This document shows, one piece after another, positions 44,873 to 56,766 of a DNA stretch of 64,000 nucleotides (within the stretch, counting starts at the first letter, position 1; the number at the start of each line of letters is the position of its first letter). The translations under genes were made by a program, and so were the position numbers. This DNA comes from Leucosporidium creatinivorum. Its lineage: Eukaryota > Basidiomycota > Microbotryomycetes > Leucosporidiales > Leucosporidiaceae. The notes under the pieces were generated by a model that was given only the letters and a program-made list of their open reading frames with translations, was not told the origin of the DNA and searched no databases. The stretch covers positions 99,075 through 163,074 of the forward strand of contig BCKL01000027.1 in the NCBI GenBank assembly GCA_001600635.1, written 5' to 3'.

Positions 44873-47099
44873 TCAATCGACCTCGTCGACCTTGGCATCC
44901 TCCATGATCCAGACGTCAGCGCGCTTGTAGATATCCTCGCGAAGGCGTCGTTTCTCGTCCTCCGACGTGTTGGGACTGCTCACGAGAAGGGCCCGGGGGT
45001 CAGCGCGCTGTGGTCGCCGAGCGTCTCGAACAGCTACGGACTCACTCCTGCAACTTGGGTTCCATCATGGAGTAGGTGACGACCTTGGAGAGCCTCTCCA
45101 TGTCCTCACGGTACTTCTCAAAGGAGTAGCCTTCCTCGTTGCGAATCGCCTCGGGCACCGAATCCTCCGTGAGCTTGGACGAGTCGAAAACCTGAAAGAC
45201 GTCGGCAATGCTGTTTGAGGAGAGCGTCAGCTGTTGCTTGGGTCGAGAAAGGGGGGCGAAGAGGGACTAGCCGTCCTCGGTCAAGCGCGTCGAGCTAGCG
45301 TTCATCGCCTTGCCTGCTCGGTGGAAGGGAGGTCAGCGAGGATCAGCGGAGATGGCCACGAAATGACGTACATCTTGGCGGTAGCAAGAGACATCGCCTT
45401 CCTCGCCCACTCGGGAGCGTCGCGGCGGGCGAGCTCGAGGAGCTGCTCCAACCTCGGCGCGTCGATCTCGAACTCGGCGAGGAGCTGCACCCTCAATCTC
45501 GCGATCCTCAGGTCGCGCTCGGCGAGGTACTTGTCCCTGACGTCCTTCATCTGAGGTGCGAAGGCGAGGTAGATCTCTTCGTTGCGCTGCTGAGCGCAGT
45601 CGAGGGCGAAGTAGCAGACGAGCGCGATCGAAAGCTCGTCCTGCTCGTAGACGGCGCGCTCGCGCGTCTTGGACCTTTGACTACGGAACTCGACCTCGGC
45701 GGGGTAGTGGGGGGAATCCTCGGGCGGGTAGGCCCTCGCTAAGGCGACGACCTCGTCCTTCGGATCCTCGGGAAGCAGCGACCAGATTGCCATGGGGAAG
45801 TCGCGGGTCCGCTGCAGTTGAGCGAGGAGGGCTGGAGTCGGGATGATCTTCGAAGTGGAATTGGATCCGGTGGAGAAGGTGGGGACGTCCATGACCTCGC
45901 TGAGGAGCTTGCCGCACGTCTTCTTGTGCTCGGCGAAGTCGAGCTTTTGGCATTCTCTGCGGGACAGGGGGTGTAAATATCAGCTTCTGGAGGCACAGAA
46001 GCTAAACTTTAGCGAGAAAGATGAACTCACCGAGAGCAGTACAGCTCAACTCGCCCTACAGCATCGCAACGGCTGCACTTCTGAAGCTTGATCTCGGCGG
46101 AAGCTGTGGAAGCGGTCATCAAAGATCAGCTCCGAGTACGATACGCTCGCACACACACCACCTCAGCGTACATTGCTTGTAACACCAGGTGCACGAACCT
46201 TCCACGAAGCCCACGTCGGTCTTATCGCTTTCGCCCTTGACGTTCCCAGCTAGCACGCTTCGGAAGGGGCCTCCGCCAGACTACTCGTGAGGTCAGCGAG
46301 CTGTACTAGAGGTCGGCTAGTAACGACTCACCAGCGAGCTCAGAATGAAGCTGACCACGATCTGCAGCGTCGACGTCCTCATGAGGCTCAACTCTTCTTG
46401 GTAGGCTCGGGTCCCTTTCGATGCTGGAATGGCCTCGTCCTTGTTGGCGTCGGTGAGCCCATACATGCGATCGAGCTGCTCGTGGTGAACGACGGGGCAG
46501 TCGGCGGAGGACGAGGGGTTGTCGGCGCCGAGGAGCAAAGTTCGGACGAGTCGAAGGAAGCCCTCGCCGTCGCCTCCGGCCATCTCGTCCAAGTTAATCT
46601 CGGGAACGAGCAAACGCTTATCCTCTCGCCCTCCGGCACCCGCTTGCTCGAAATGCTTCAGCGCCTGCAACACTAGCTCTTCTCGGCCCCCCTTGCCCTT
46701 CGCCTTCCACGGCTGCTCGACCTTCTCGGTGTACTCCATCAGGGCAGACCTCGCCAGACTAGCTCCGTTGGCCCGTACTGCAGCTTGTCCACGCTTCCGC
46801 GCCTGGAACGAGTGCTCCGACAGAAAGCTTGAACGGTACGACGCCTCGCCAGCCGTGATGAACGAGGGAGAGCTGGGCTGGTACGTGAGGGCGAGCTCAC
46901 GCTCCCATGCCTCGTTCCATGCTCTGAGACCGGCGGGTGTATCGGGGAAGTCGCTGAGAAGGAGGTTGAGATGGCTCGAGCGTGGAACGAGTGGAAGGGG
47001 ACCGAGCCCGCGAGGACGTTTGGGGACGTAGGCTGGAGCTTTGGGCTTTGTAGGTTGCTTCCGAGCTTGTTTCTTACGACTCGAGGGCGGCGGCGGCAT
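44873..47099 (-). CDS. MYND-type zinc finger protein
   Basis: The ATG at 47099 opens a basic Pro/Lys-rich N-terminus (MPPPPSSRKKQARKQPTKPK). A large domain follows without a recognised name (LPLVPRSSHLNLLLSDFPDT, AWNEAWERELALTYQPSSPS, LVPEINLDEMAGGD). The centre holds the MYND finger, LQKCSRCDAVGRVELYCSR then CQKLDFAEHKKTCG, with the full C2-C2-C2-HC ligand pattern. The C-terminal third is helical and charged (ALVCYFALDCAQQRNEEIYL, YLAERDLRIARLRVQLLAEF) and ends DAKVDEVD at 44873. No SET domain is visible, so it is not a SMYD methyltransferase. MYND fingers usually mediate protein contacts. About six introns. Confidence 0.8.
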
Positions 47100-47677
47100 G
47101 TCGAGAGTCGAGACGAGCGATGTGGGAGGAGGAAGAGAGGCGAACGCTTGAGCTCGGGCCGTGTTGACTTGGCTGGGGAGAGGTTGAGCTCTGTTGCTGT
47201 AGAGCTGGAGTCGTCGCGTGCTATAGCAGCAGTAGGCCAAGCTGGAAAGGTGGCTCGTTCGGTGTGCTAGCTGCTCTGCGACGAGGAGACCTCGGCAATC
47301 GCTTCTCGGCTGCTTCCTGGTCTTCTCTGCTCATTTGTCGCTTGGCTGCAAGCTCTCCAGGGATAACAAACGAGTTACTTCTGTCTTGATGATTGTCTCG
47401 CGGAGCGGAGGAGCTCGGGCACGGAGCACAGGCTCGGCTTACCTCAACGCCGAGCTCGCTGGGGCCGACCCTGAGTGCACTCACTGGCTTACGAGCCACT
47501 TGCAGAGCAAGGGAGTATATAGTCAGAGCCCCCTTGTTGTCTTCAGTGTGTTGACAAGCCCTCTGTAGTCCTCAAGTCGAGCAGCTTCAGCCGAAGTGAG
47601 CCTTCGCCGAGCTTTCACGGCGAGAAAGAACAGACTAGATAATGATTCTCAGGAGCACAAGTACACTACTACACAGA
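47100..47677. other. intergenic between MYND and MFS genes
   Basis: About 580 bp between two minus-strand genes. No gene recognised. Confidence 0.45.
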
Positions 47678-50344
47678 CTAGTAGACATAAGTGAAGTTGT
47701 CGTTCTGCGAGTCCGTAATGTCCAAGTCGGTTTGAAGACGAGAGTCGGCGACCAGCTCGGCGTTGTCGAATTTGGCGTCCATCGAAACGTCGTGGATCTT
47801 GGCGGGCTTGCCGTTGGCGACACGCACGCGCTCCTTCCTCTTGTTGAGGTAGAAGAGCACGAAGACTTGAGCGACGATGAGGCCTTCGAGCACACAGAAG
47901 AAGGAGCTGGAGGAGCAAGGATGGCGTACGAGGAAGGGAGGGCACAAGTCAGCTCGATCGTCTTCCAAGAGTAATCAGCGACCACTCGAGCAGGTTACAG
48001 AGTGGCCTTGAGTCCAGGAAGGTCTGAGGTGCAGAGGAAGGTCAGTTGCGGGTCTCGATCCAGCTCGGCGCTCGTTTAGCTCAGCGCCGACGTACAGGTT
48101 GGAGCATCCTGGGCCTCGAAGAGTTGAGGCGCGATGATGTTACCGATCGCAGAGGCAGCATTATATCTGTGGAGAGCGACAATGAGCGCGTGGAGCAGCG
48201 AGCCTGGCGCTGAGCTCACCCCGAGTACAACGCCGATTTCTTCGACTTGCCGGCCGTGTTGGCCGCGATCCACGCCAGGATGATGGGGTTGGCGGAAAAA
48301 ACGAAGCTCAAGCAGTAGTAGCTTCATGATCGAGAACAGCGTCAGTCACCGCGCGGCGAGCAACAAGTGCAGAGAAAGGGCTCGCCCGAAGAGGAGGGCC
48401 GATTTGTTCTTGGGCGTGCGCGGGAGGGTATACATGAGGCTGTGGCATCGTGCAAAGTTAGTTGAGGCTCATCCTCGCTCCACACAGCGACTCACATAGT
48501 GCCGACGATGACCGGCGCCATGAAGGCCATGAAGACGGGCGCCTTGAGTCGCCAGCGAGTGGCAGCCCACGAAGCCAGCATAATGACGACGACTTGCAAG
48601 GCGCCAAACGGTACCTGCGAGACGACCGACGGTCAGCTAGCTGCGAAAGGAACCTCCCGGCACTGAGCTTCGGCGATGAACCTCGGCGTTTCACTCACGT
48701 TGAGCAGGGAAGTTGTGTGAGCATCGAAGCCGGCTAGTCCTTGAAGGAGGAGAGGGGCAAAAACGGACACGACCGAAGCTCCCATGTTGACGCAGATGGT
48801 CATGCTGTCGCGGGGACAAGTCAGCGGGCGCCGAGACGCGACGGCGACGGTGGCTCACAGTAAGAAGAGGTAGGTCTTGGGCTCGCAGCAAAGCTCCAGA
48901 GCTTGACGCCACTTAAACCTGTCGTCGTCGTCGAGTCCGGTATTGTTGGCGCGAAGGCGTTCGACATGGAGGCCAAGAGATTCAGCTTCGGCGCCGAGCA
49001 GCTGTCATTGGAGCCAGACTCAGGCCCTTGAGACGGTCCTCAGGGCCCAAGAAGCGAGCGTCATGCACGCCGTGGGGGATGAACCAGCTGCGAGCATGCA
49101 ACAGATCAGCAAGAGAATGGCAGTGCTCGGCGAACGATGTTCTGCGGGGAATGCTCGGCAAATGAAGCTCACTAGAGGCCAGCGCCAGTCACGACGGTGA
49201 TGAGGCCGCTGCGAGGGAGTGAATCAGGGGGGGTCATCATAGCGCAGAGGGCAAAGGAGACGAGGAGCTCACTCGAGGAGGAAGATGATCTGGTACGAAT
49301 GGAGAGCCGAGCTCTTGATGTGGCCAAGGCCGTAGCAGAGCAGCGAGCCGAACAGCGACGCCCATCCGTTGCCGGTGTACCAAGCGGCAACACGGATCTG
49401 TGGTGAGGCGGAAGACCTGAATGAGCCGTTGTATCCCTGAGAGGGAAGGAGACACCCAGCGCCGATGCTTTCGGCGAACGATCAGAGTCGACTTACAGGC
49501 TGCTCGCTACGCCGGTAATTGTGGACGGTGATGAGCGAGAAGATGGGAAGTGCCATAGCCTCAAACCTGTAGCGGAGTAAGGATCTCAGCACGGACGTCT
49601 GGTAGAGGGGCGGTAACTCACCAGCCGAGAAGGAAGCGAGCTGCTGCGAGGCCGCCAAAGTTGGTGCATGCTGCCATGCAAGTCAAGCTGATGCCCCAGA
49701 AGAAGACGATCCCTGGTAGTAGATGCTTGACCGAGTACTGTGGAGCATAAGGAACCAATCAGTGTTCGGCGACGATGAGGCTCGGCGGGCGTAGAGTCGC
49801 GCACCTTGACGAGCAAGACGGCGCCGAGGGGCTGAGCGACGAGCTGTGCGTAGTATCCCATTGCTGCGAGTGTGGAGTACTGTCAAGGAGTAGACGGAGA
49901 GCGTCGTCAGAGGGTGCTGCAGCTGCTCGGCGAGCTCGGCGCACCTGGTTTCCCACTAAACCAGCGTCCTCCTTCAGCCCAAACACCGTTGAGTAACCGA
50001 GCACATTCTTGTCTAGGGCCTGTTTGGAACCAATACAGTGGACAGGGAGGAGTCGGGGAGGTCAGCGAAGGCTCGGGGAGTGAGAACAGCGAAGCTAGCT
50101 CACCTGCAAGAAGTAGACGAACATCAACACAGGCAGGAGGTTCAAGTCCGTCTTTCGGCAGATACGACGAGACTGTTGATGTGCGGCAAGGTCAGCCTTG
50201 TGCTCGTGCTCGCCGTGCCGAAAGCCGACTTACATCCTCCTCAGAAACGTGGATGTGCTGCTGCACCTTGGTCGCCTCGAGAGGGTTATTCCCTGCAGTA
50301 GACTGAGCGTGCTCGACTTGAGCGTCTTCAGCTTTGTAGTCCAT
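47678..50344 (-). CDS. MFS transporter, Dal5/anion:cation symporter family
   Basis: A 12-helix plasma-membrane carrier. The ATG at 50344 gives MDYKAEDAQVEHAQSTAGNN. The first transmembrane segment region is diagnostic for the Dal5/Tna1/Vht1 group: TDLNLLPVLMFVYFLQ, ALDKNVLGYSTVFGLKEDAG, LVGNQYS. Then come GYYAQLVAQPLGAVLLVKV, FFWGISLTCMAACTNFGGLA, ARFLLGWFEA and FSLITVHNYRRSEQP. Later segments include IRVAAWYTGNGW and GAASVVSVFAPLL-like sequence. The last helix region and the soluble tail (YLNKRKERVRVANGKPAKIH) end NDNFTYVY at 47678. About twelve introns. The family carries allantoate, ureidosuccinate, nicotinate, biotin or pantothenate; the substrate here is not known. Confidence 0.88.
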
Positions 50345-50807
50345 CGTTTTTGAAGCTGTAGAAGTGAGTTCGGGAGGGAGAGCTATGTAGGCGAGAAGCG
50401 AGCAGTTGGAAGGAGCTCCGAGGGCCCCAACTTCTCCGCCTCCACATCACTAGATAGCGGCTCGCGCATCGTCAAGCGACGCGGTCTCGTCGCCGTAAAC
50501 TGCCTGACTGTGAGTGCTGAGCATGCGGTCGCTCGAGCTCGGAAATGGCGCGGCTGGTTCGAGCGACGACGCTAAGAAGAGGCCTGGGAATCATCATCAG
50601 CAGACGTGGGGTAGCTTCTGTAATATCCCGCCCCCACCCTCGACGACGAACAGAGAGCGGATGTAGCCCGGAAGCCGACCTCGGCGGCGAGAAAGGCGGT
50701 CGCCGAACGAGATCGTCGGTCGAAACGTGACTTCGTCGGCGTCGAGGGAGCCAGCGGTCGAGGGGCACTGATTATGTTGAGCATTGCTGTCGGATGGATC
50801 CTATGTA
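50345..50807. other. intergenic between MFS and small-protein genes
   Basis: About 460 bp. No gene recognised. It should hold the MFS promoter. Confidence 0.5.
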
Positions 50808-51567
50808 CTACTGCTTGGCCGCCTCGCCCGCCGCGAGGGCTTGATTCTTGCTTTGCCCGTCGAGGAGCGCCTCACCGATCGCGACCTCGTGCTCCTATGG
50901 GGGAAGAAAGGTCAGCGAGATGAGTAAGGAAGTGTGGGGATTGGCTCACCTTTCCAAAGGTCTTGCCGGCGAACTGTGGAGCGCAAAAGGTCAGTCGCTG
51001 AGAAGGGAGAGCTCAATCGCCGAACTTGCCTTCTTCGCGTTGCCCATGACCTGCTCCTTGAACGAGGGCTTCTTGATCTGCTCTGTTGGAGTTGTGTGAT
51101 CGTTAGCATCGCTCAGTACCTCTCACTTTGCAAGTACTCACCTCCAACCTCCTCGGGGAAAGTGCTGCCGTTCTGCTTGCTCGAGACCTGCGCGCAAAGA
51201 GTCAGCTACAGCACAAGAGCCCCTTCAGACCCACTCAAACTCACCACATGCTCTCCATCAGCTTCCCACCTCTTGGTGATGCGGCTGAATCGAAGAAGAG
51301 GCGAGGTCAGCCGCGCGTTCTCTCCAGGATGTAGAACAGCGACGACTCACTTGTAGTGACCTCCTTGCTCTCCATTAGGTCCCTGCTGGCCCTCTCCGTA
51401 GGTCTGCTGGAAGTCGCTGGCCAGCGCACTGCCCGAAGGCTGCTGCTGAGCTCCTCCTGGCAGCGAGCTGGCGGTGGAGAGGCTGTTGGCGTTGGGTAGG
51501 GGAGCGGACTGCAGGAGTGCAGAGAATTAGTTTGAAAGACGGCCTTACTGCTCTGTAGCCTCACCAT
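50808..51567 (-). CDS. small hydrophilic protein, start codon alone in exon 1
   Basis: A protein of about 120 residues that I do not assign to a named family. The ATG at 51567 is followed at once by a GTGAGG donor, so exon 1 codes only for Met. Exon 2 begins SAPLPNANSLSTASSLPGGA. Later pieces are DFQQTYGEGQQGPNGEQGGH, RITKRWEADGEHV, VSSKQNGSTFPEEVG, EQIKKPSFKEQVMGNAKK, FAGKTFGK and EHEVAIGEALLDGQ, ending AAGEAAKQ. One intron, after GNAKK, has a GCAAGT donor (GC-AG class). The last third (KEQVMGNAKKFAGKTFGK) loosely recalls CsbD-like stress proteins, which is weak evidence. Six small exons for so short a protein is striking. Confidence 0.75.
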
Positions 51568-54231
51568 GGCTGACTGTTCGAGATTAAGATGAGACGCGGA
51601 AGACAGAGAGCCGGCGGTGACGTCCGACGGCGACTTGGGTGCTGGGACTCGAAGGGAGAGGGGGAGATCATTAAAAGGCTGGCTATTGAAGTGCAGATGA
51701 GCTGCAGGGTGATGTTGGTGAAGTTGAAATGCATGGAACGACTCTCGCAGCTCTCAGCTCGACTACAGGGCTTCTCGACCGCTCCGAAGTTCGGCGCTCG
51801 GCACCCATCGTCTTGGTGATCCGCTGTGGCTTCCTACAGAGCTCTTTCACTCGCAACTGCGCTCATGAGTCTTCAACAATCTTTTCAGATGCCTAGCTCG
51901 CCAGAGAACGCCAGTCTTCACTCCCAGGACGAGGAGCGAGGAGCTCGGCGCTCTGTGAAGGCTCGACTTCCTGCCCTCGCTCTCCCCTCGATGCCCGCTT
52001 CTCCCTACATCCAATGACTAGGCTGTAAATTATCATACAGTACACGGCCCTGCATCTCAGAGCCTCTGCTCTATCCCAACGTCTGACGGTCCCAGCGCCG
52101 AAGCCTGCTCGGCGTTAAGAGCGACTTGACACTTTTGTAATGGACGGGAATAGGCAGGTAAGACAATGTACCAATTTGATACTGCACCGCCACAGCTTCG
52201 GCTTCCATCTGTCTCCTCTATTTTTAATCTTGTGAAAACCTGCCCCGCTACGGCCGCTTTTGGCGCTGCTCTCAGCTGTTGGCTGTTTCGCGCCTCTGAG
52301 CTTCGCCACTCGAGCATGCTGTCGTTCGAGGGGTTGCTGAAACCTTCCTCATGTACAAGACTAAGCTCTACCGCCCACAGCCCTCTCCTCCACCTCCCGC
52401 GAGCCTCTTCAGCTCAAAGCCGAAGGCACGAGCACCTTTACTGGACTTGCAATCCATCCTGCACCCTTCCAGCGACCATGAAACCCCTCGAAGCTCACCG
52501 CTGGGAGCTGTGGTGCCACTCGGCCGGCTGAGCGAGACCTGAGTGGCTTGTACAAGCAGCGAAACCAGTACCGCCGAGTCGAAAGGGTTCGGCTCTGGTT
52601 CTCGAGGCTTGTAGCTGGTAGAGGTCGTCACAGTTGGATGGTAGAAGTTGTAGGAGGATAGAAGAAGCTGTGGACGGGCAGGCTGTGAGTCGTCTGTCGC
52701 ATGTGGGCTGCCAGAGGCTGAGAAGCGGACGCGGGAAGCAGGGAGCGAGTTCGGGGCGAATGATTCTGGGAAGCTGCTGTCCCCGTTCACGGCGTCGGGG
52801 CTGTCCCTGCTAATGTCCGAATCTACTATAGTGGTTTGGGCGACCTGTGCCACCCCTTGAACGCCTTGCGTCGCTCTGTTGGCGTCCAAGGAGAGATCTC
52901 GGCGCACGGATCTCTTCATAGCTTCTCGCGTCTCTGCCTCTGCTGTGCTCCTCGTCGTGTGCTGAGTAGTCTTTAATACGCTCCAGAAGTACTTGAGAAG
53001 TCAACAACGCTGCTCCTTGGCCCTGCTGACCGCAAGGTCCTCCCCCTTTCCCCAAGTCGAGTCCGAGCAGCACCGATTCTTCGGTACACCCTCTGGCGCT
53101 CGCCTCGAGCTCGGGCGACCCGCCAAGAGACGAAGCAGCTTCCTGACTGTTGTACACGCTCCTCTTGTGCCCTTGAATCAAGCGTGCACAATGTAGAAGG
53201 TGAACCGGACTTTCGGCGGAGAACTGAAGCGCCCGGATTTGCCAGGGAAATCACTGCAGTATCTGCCTTGGCTACAGGCGAAAGAGCAAATATTCACCTA
53301 CTAGACAAGCACACCGAGAGCTCGTCAAGTACCCCGTTCAGCCTCCATCTGGTCCGAACCTGCTCGGCGAGGGCTTCTTTGCTAGGCGCCCATCCTCGTT
53401 GTGCTTCGCTCGTTCGATCAATCGTAGCTACTTAGTTATACGTAATTGTGCTGTGTTGCCGTTTCCGCCTGACATCCGGCTTCCATTCGTGTCCTCTAAT
53501 AGACCTGAGTCCCTGAGCAGACCCCACGCCCATCTCTTTCCGCCTGCTGCTCATTTCGCTCTTCCATTCTCGTCCTCTCACTTCGCCCACACCAGGTCTA
53601 TCAAGCTACAAGAAGCTCTCGTATTTCTGTCTTACGAGGTCCAGTCTATCGTCGTCCAACTCTGAGCCAAGTCGTAGCAGCCCGCTCCAACGCTCAAGCG
53701 CGCCTGCCTCGCGCATCTACAGCGCTTCAAGGAGCACGGTCCATCCTCTACCACTGCGTACCAAGTTACAACGTAGCAGGATACTCTTCTAGGAAGCTAC
53801 AGGCCGACTTCTAGCCGCCAACACTCCTCGGAGGATCGCTCAAAGTCTCGCCTCTGGCAGCACAGCGCGACTCAGCGGTGCACTCAAGTCCTACGAGCTC
53901 CTAAGCTTACTCGGAACCGACCCGAAGCACACGACTTCGCCGCCGGTGAGTTTGGCCGTTCTCCCACTACAACCTCGTCGTCTCGTGCTCTCGAGGCAGC
54001 CAGTGTCAGAGCCTGTCTCAGCGACGAGCAGCCGAGCGTCAAATTTCATGAGGTACAAGCTCGCCGCCTGTCGAGAGGCAGAATCGCACCTTACTACAGC
54101 AACAAAACGCGCCATCGTCCCCAGCACCAGCAGAGCTAACCCTCTTCTCGGCGTTTCGCAGGGCCGCCGACCTTCCCGCCGCTCCCAGCGCTCGCTTCAC
54201 CTCACCCTCACCAACCAACCCCGCAGCCACC
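51568..54231. other. 2.7-kb gene-poor region upstream of the MADS-box gene
   Basis: The longest gene-poor stretch outside the left-hand mosaic. The best candidate is a minus-strand open frame of 183 codons at 52368-52919 (starts MKRSVRRDLSLDANRATQGV, ends GGGGEGCGR), without a known domain. The rest shows short frames on both strands and no splicing pattern. It could be a large regulatory region or 5' leader for the MADS-box factor. Confidence 0.4.
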
Positions 54232-56424
54232 ATGGGACGTCGCAAGATCTCCATCGCACCCATCGCGGACGACCGCAATCGCTCCGTCACCTTTCTCAAG
54301 CGCAAGAACGGCTTGTTCAAGAAGGCCTACGAGCTGGGCGTGCTTTGCTCGGCCGACGTAGCAGTCATCGTCTTTAGCAACACGGGCAAGCTGTTCGAGT
54401 GAGTTGGAACCTGCTCGAAACGACTCGTCGCGGTTGTTTCGTCGACTTGCGCGCGAGTGGTGAGCGAATCGCTGACCGGGGCTCCCCTTCGCCGTTCTCT
54501 AGGTTCCACAGCGGCGACATGGACCAAATCCTCCTTCGATACTCTCATGTATGTTCTCTCTGCCGCTACCTCACACGACCTGCCGAAGCTGATCGATCCC
54601 CGAAACTCCTCGAACTCCTTCCCGCTCCTCGCTCGGTCTCTCCCTCCTCAGTACTCCGGTCCTGCCTACGAGAAGAAGGGTCCCGAGGATTACGCCTCGA
54701 AGGATGTCGACGAGATTGCCAAGCTCGGTCTCGGTGGAAAGATGACGGTGCTGGACCAGGCGGCGCGAGCAGCAGCGGCCGCCGAGGACGAGGACGACGG
54801 CAGCGACGACAGCGGAGCGGACGAGAGGAAGAGTGCGCCTGCTCCGGTGGCCAAAGGAAAGGGCAAGGCGGCGCCGAGGGGCAAGAGCGCGAGTGTGGCC
54901 AAGAGCGAGATGTCGGAGCAGCACCAGGAGGGAGGTCACGACGAGGTGAGTGGCTCGGCTTTGTATACTCCACCGAGCTCTGGGCATTGTTGACCCTCTC
55001 TTATGTATATTTACATTTTCACAGGCCTACGGTTTCCCCGACCCTTCTCGCATGGGCGGTCAAGTCCCTCCCGGCTTCGGCCAACTCCCCTTCAATCCTC
55101 AAGGCTTCCCAGGCTACCCCGGCGGCTTCCCCTCCCTCCCCATGCTCAACGGCCAACAGCAACCCCAATTCGGCCAGCCTTCTCCTCACCAGCAGCAACC
55201 TGGATGGCCTTACGGCGGTCAGCCGAACGGCGCCGCTCCTCGACCAGGTCAGCCTCCGATGGGCATGCCCATGGGAGGTCAGCAGCCTTGGATGAACCCA
55301 GCGGCGGCGGGTCAGCATCAGCTCCCTCCTTGGGCGATGCAGGCGGCGGCGTTCGGTGGTCTTCCACCAGGCTCGGGACCGCCGAGCATGCAAGGTATGC
55401 CGGGGTTCGCGATGCCCGACTTTGGGATGCTGCAGCAGGCGTACCAGCAGAGTCAGCAGGGCGCAGGAGGAGGACCCTTCTTCGGCGCGGGAGGACAAGG
55501 AGGCGTCCCAGGTTACTCGCCTCAGCATCCCCTCGCCAACCTCGGGCTGGCGCAAGCTCAACAGGCCGCCCAACTCGCTCAACTCCAACAACAGCAGCTC
55601 CAGCAACATCAACAGGCGGCCCACGTCGCTGCTCAGCAGCACCTTCAATCAAACGGCTCTTCCCCCGCCGCCGTCGTCGCTACCCCCGAGACCACCGGCG
55701 CTGGATCGCCGATGATGCACGACTCGAGGCCGGGGAGCGTCGCTAGTCATCAGTCGAGGAGTGAGAGCGGACCGTCGAGGAGCAACTCGCTGGCCAACAA
55801 GCCGAGGTTGAGCGTCAATATCCCCGGCGAGCAGGGTGCGAGCAACGGCAGCGGAGCGGTTACGCAGGAGGGTGGGAATGGAGTGTATACGGCTGAGCCG
55901 GAGGGAATGGAGGATGAAGATGGTTCGGTGAGTCGTCTCGCTCTATCGACCTCTCGAAAGCTTGGCGCTGATCTTCGCTCTCGAATTCGCAGCGCACCGC
56001 CCATCCCGAACACTCTGCTCGCTACGCCTCCGACATTCTCCCTTCACCTTCCAACTTCCTCGCCGACATCCCCTACTCCGCCGGCGGAGGCTACTCCCTC
56101 TCCGGCCTCAACACCGCTATCGCGATGGCTTCGGACGACCCCTCGAACAACGGCGGCAGCGTCTTCTCCTGGCCCACAACGTCGAAGGGGTCGACCGACG
56201 CGGAGGAGAGGAGTAATGGATATCGACCGGCGCCGATGTTGGGTGAGGAGGAGGGGAGGGATCTGTTTGGACTTGGAGGAGAGCCGCCGGAGGAGGAGGG
56301 AACGGGGAGGCAGTTGAGGAGTCTGAAGAGGGGGAGTGAGGATGAGGGGGATGGGAGGGAGGAAGCGGAGGGGCAGGAGAGTGTGAGCGAGGAGGGTGGT
56401 AGGAGGACGAGGACGAGGCGATGA
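54232..56424 (+). CDS. MEF2-type MADS-box transcription factor (Rlm1/Smp1-like)
   Basis: A DNA-binding regulator. In fungi, relatives act downstream of the cell-wall-integrity MAP kinase. The MADS box starts at the first codon ([57 protein letters not shown]), with the MEF2-type start and KKAYEL. Then [11 protein letters not shown] leads, across an intron at 54550-54652, into [16 protein letters not shown]. The rest is low complexity: acidic ([15 protein letters not shown]), Pro/Gly/Gln-rich (several QQ runs in [20 protein letters not shown]) and Ser-rich, as in fungal relatives. It ends GRRTRTRR at 56424. About four introns. Upstream lie 2.7 kb without a gene, room for complex regulation. 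Confidence 0.92.
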
Positions 56425-56766
56425 TGGGTGAGGAGGACGGTGTTCATAGTCTCGCGCGCTTTGCTTGCTTTCCCTTTCCCTATTCCTCTCTCAGTACATG
56501 GACGATCTGGTCTCGGCGGCATCTCACTTCGACTTTCGTCTTCTGTTTGTATTATAGAGCTCGTTGCCCTCGACCGCCGAGGTGGAGAGTGCACCGAGCG
56601 AGAGGCCGAAGCGAAGCAGCGCCGAGTTCGCTCCTCGCTCTCCTCACAAGTCGATGAAGCAGTCACAACAAGCATTACAGCGTACGAAAGAAGACGGGGG
56701 GACAGTAAACCAAGCAACCACGCTAACCAATCTCATGCTCCAAGGCAAGCCGAGCGACTCCCTTCC
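56425..56766. other. convergent intergenic region
   Basis: About 340 bp between the MADS-box and BRF1 3' ends. No gene recognised. Confidence 0.5.
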
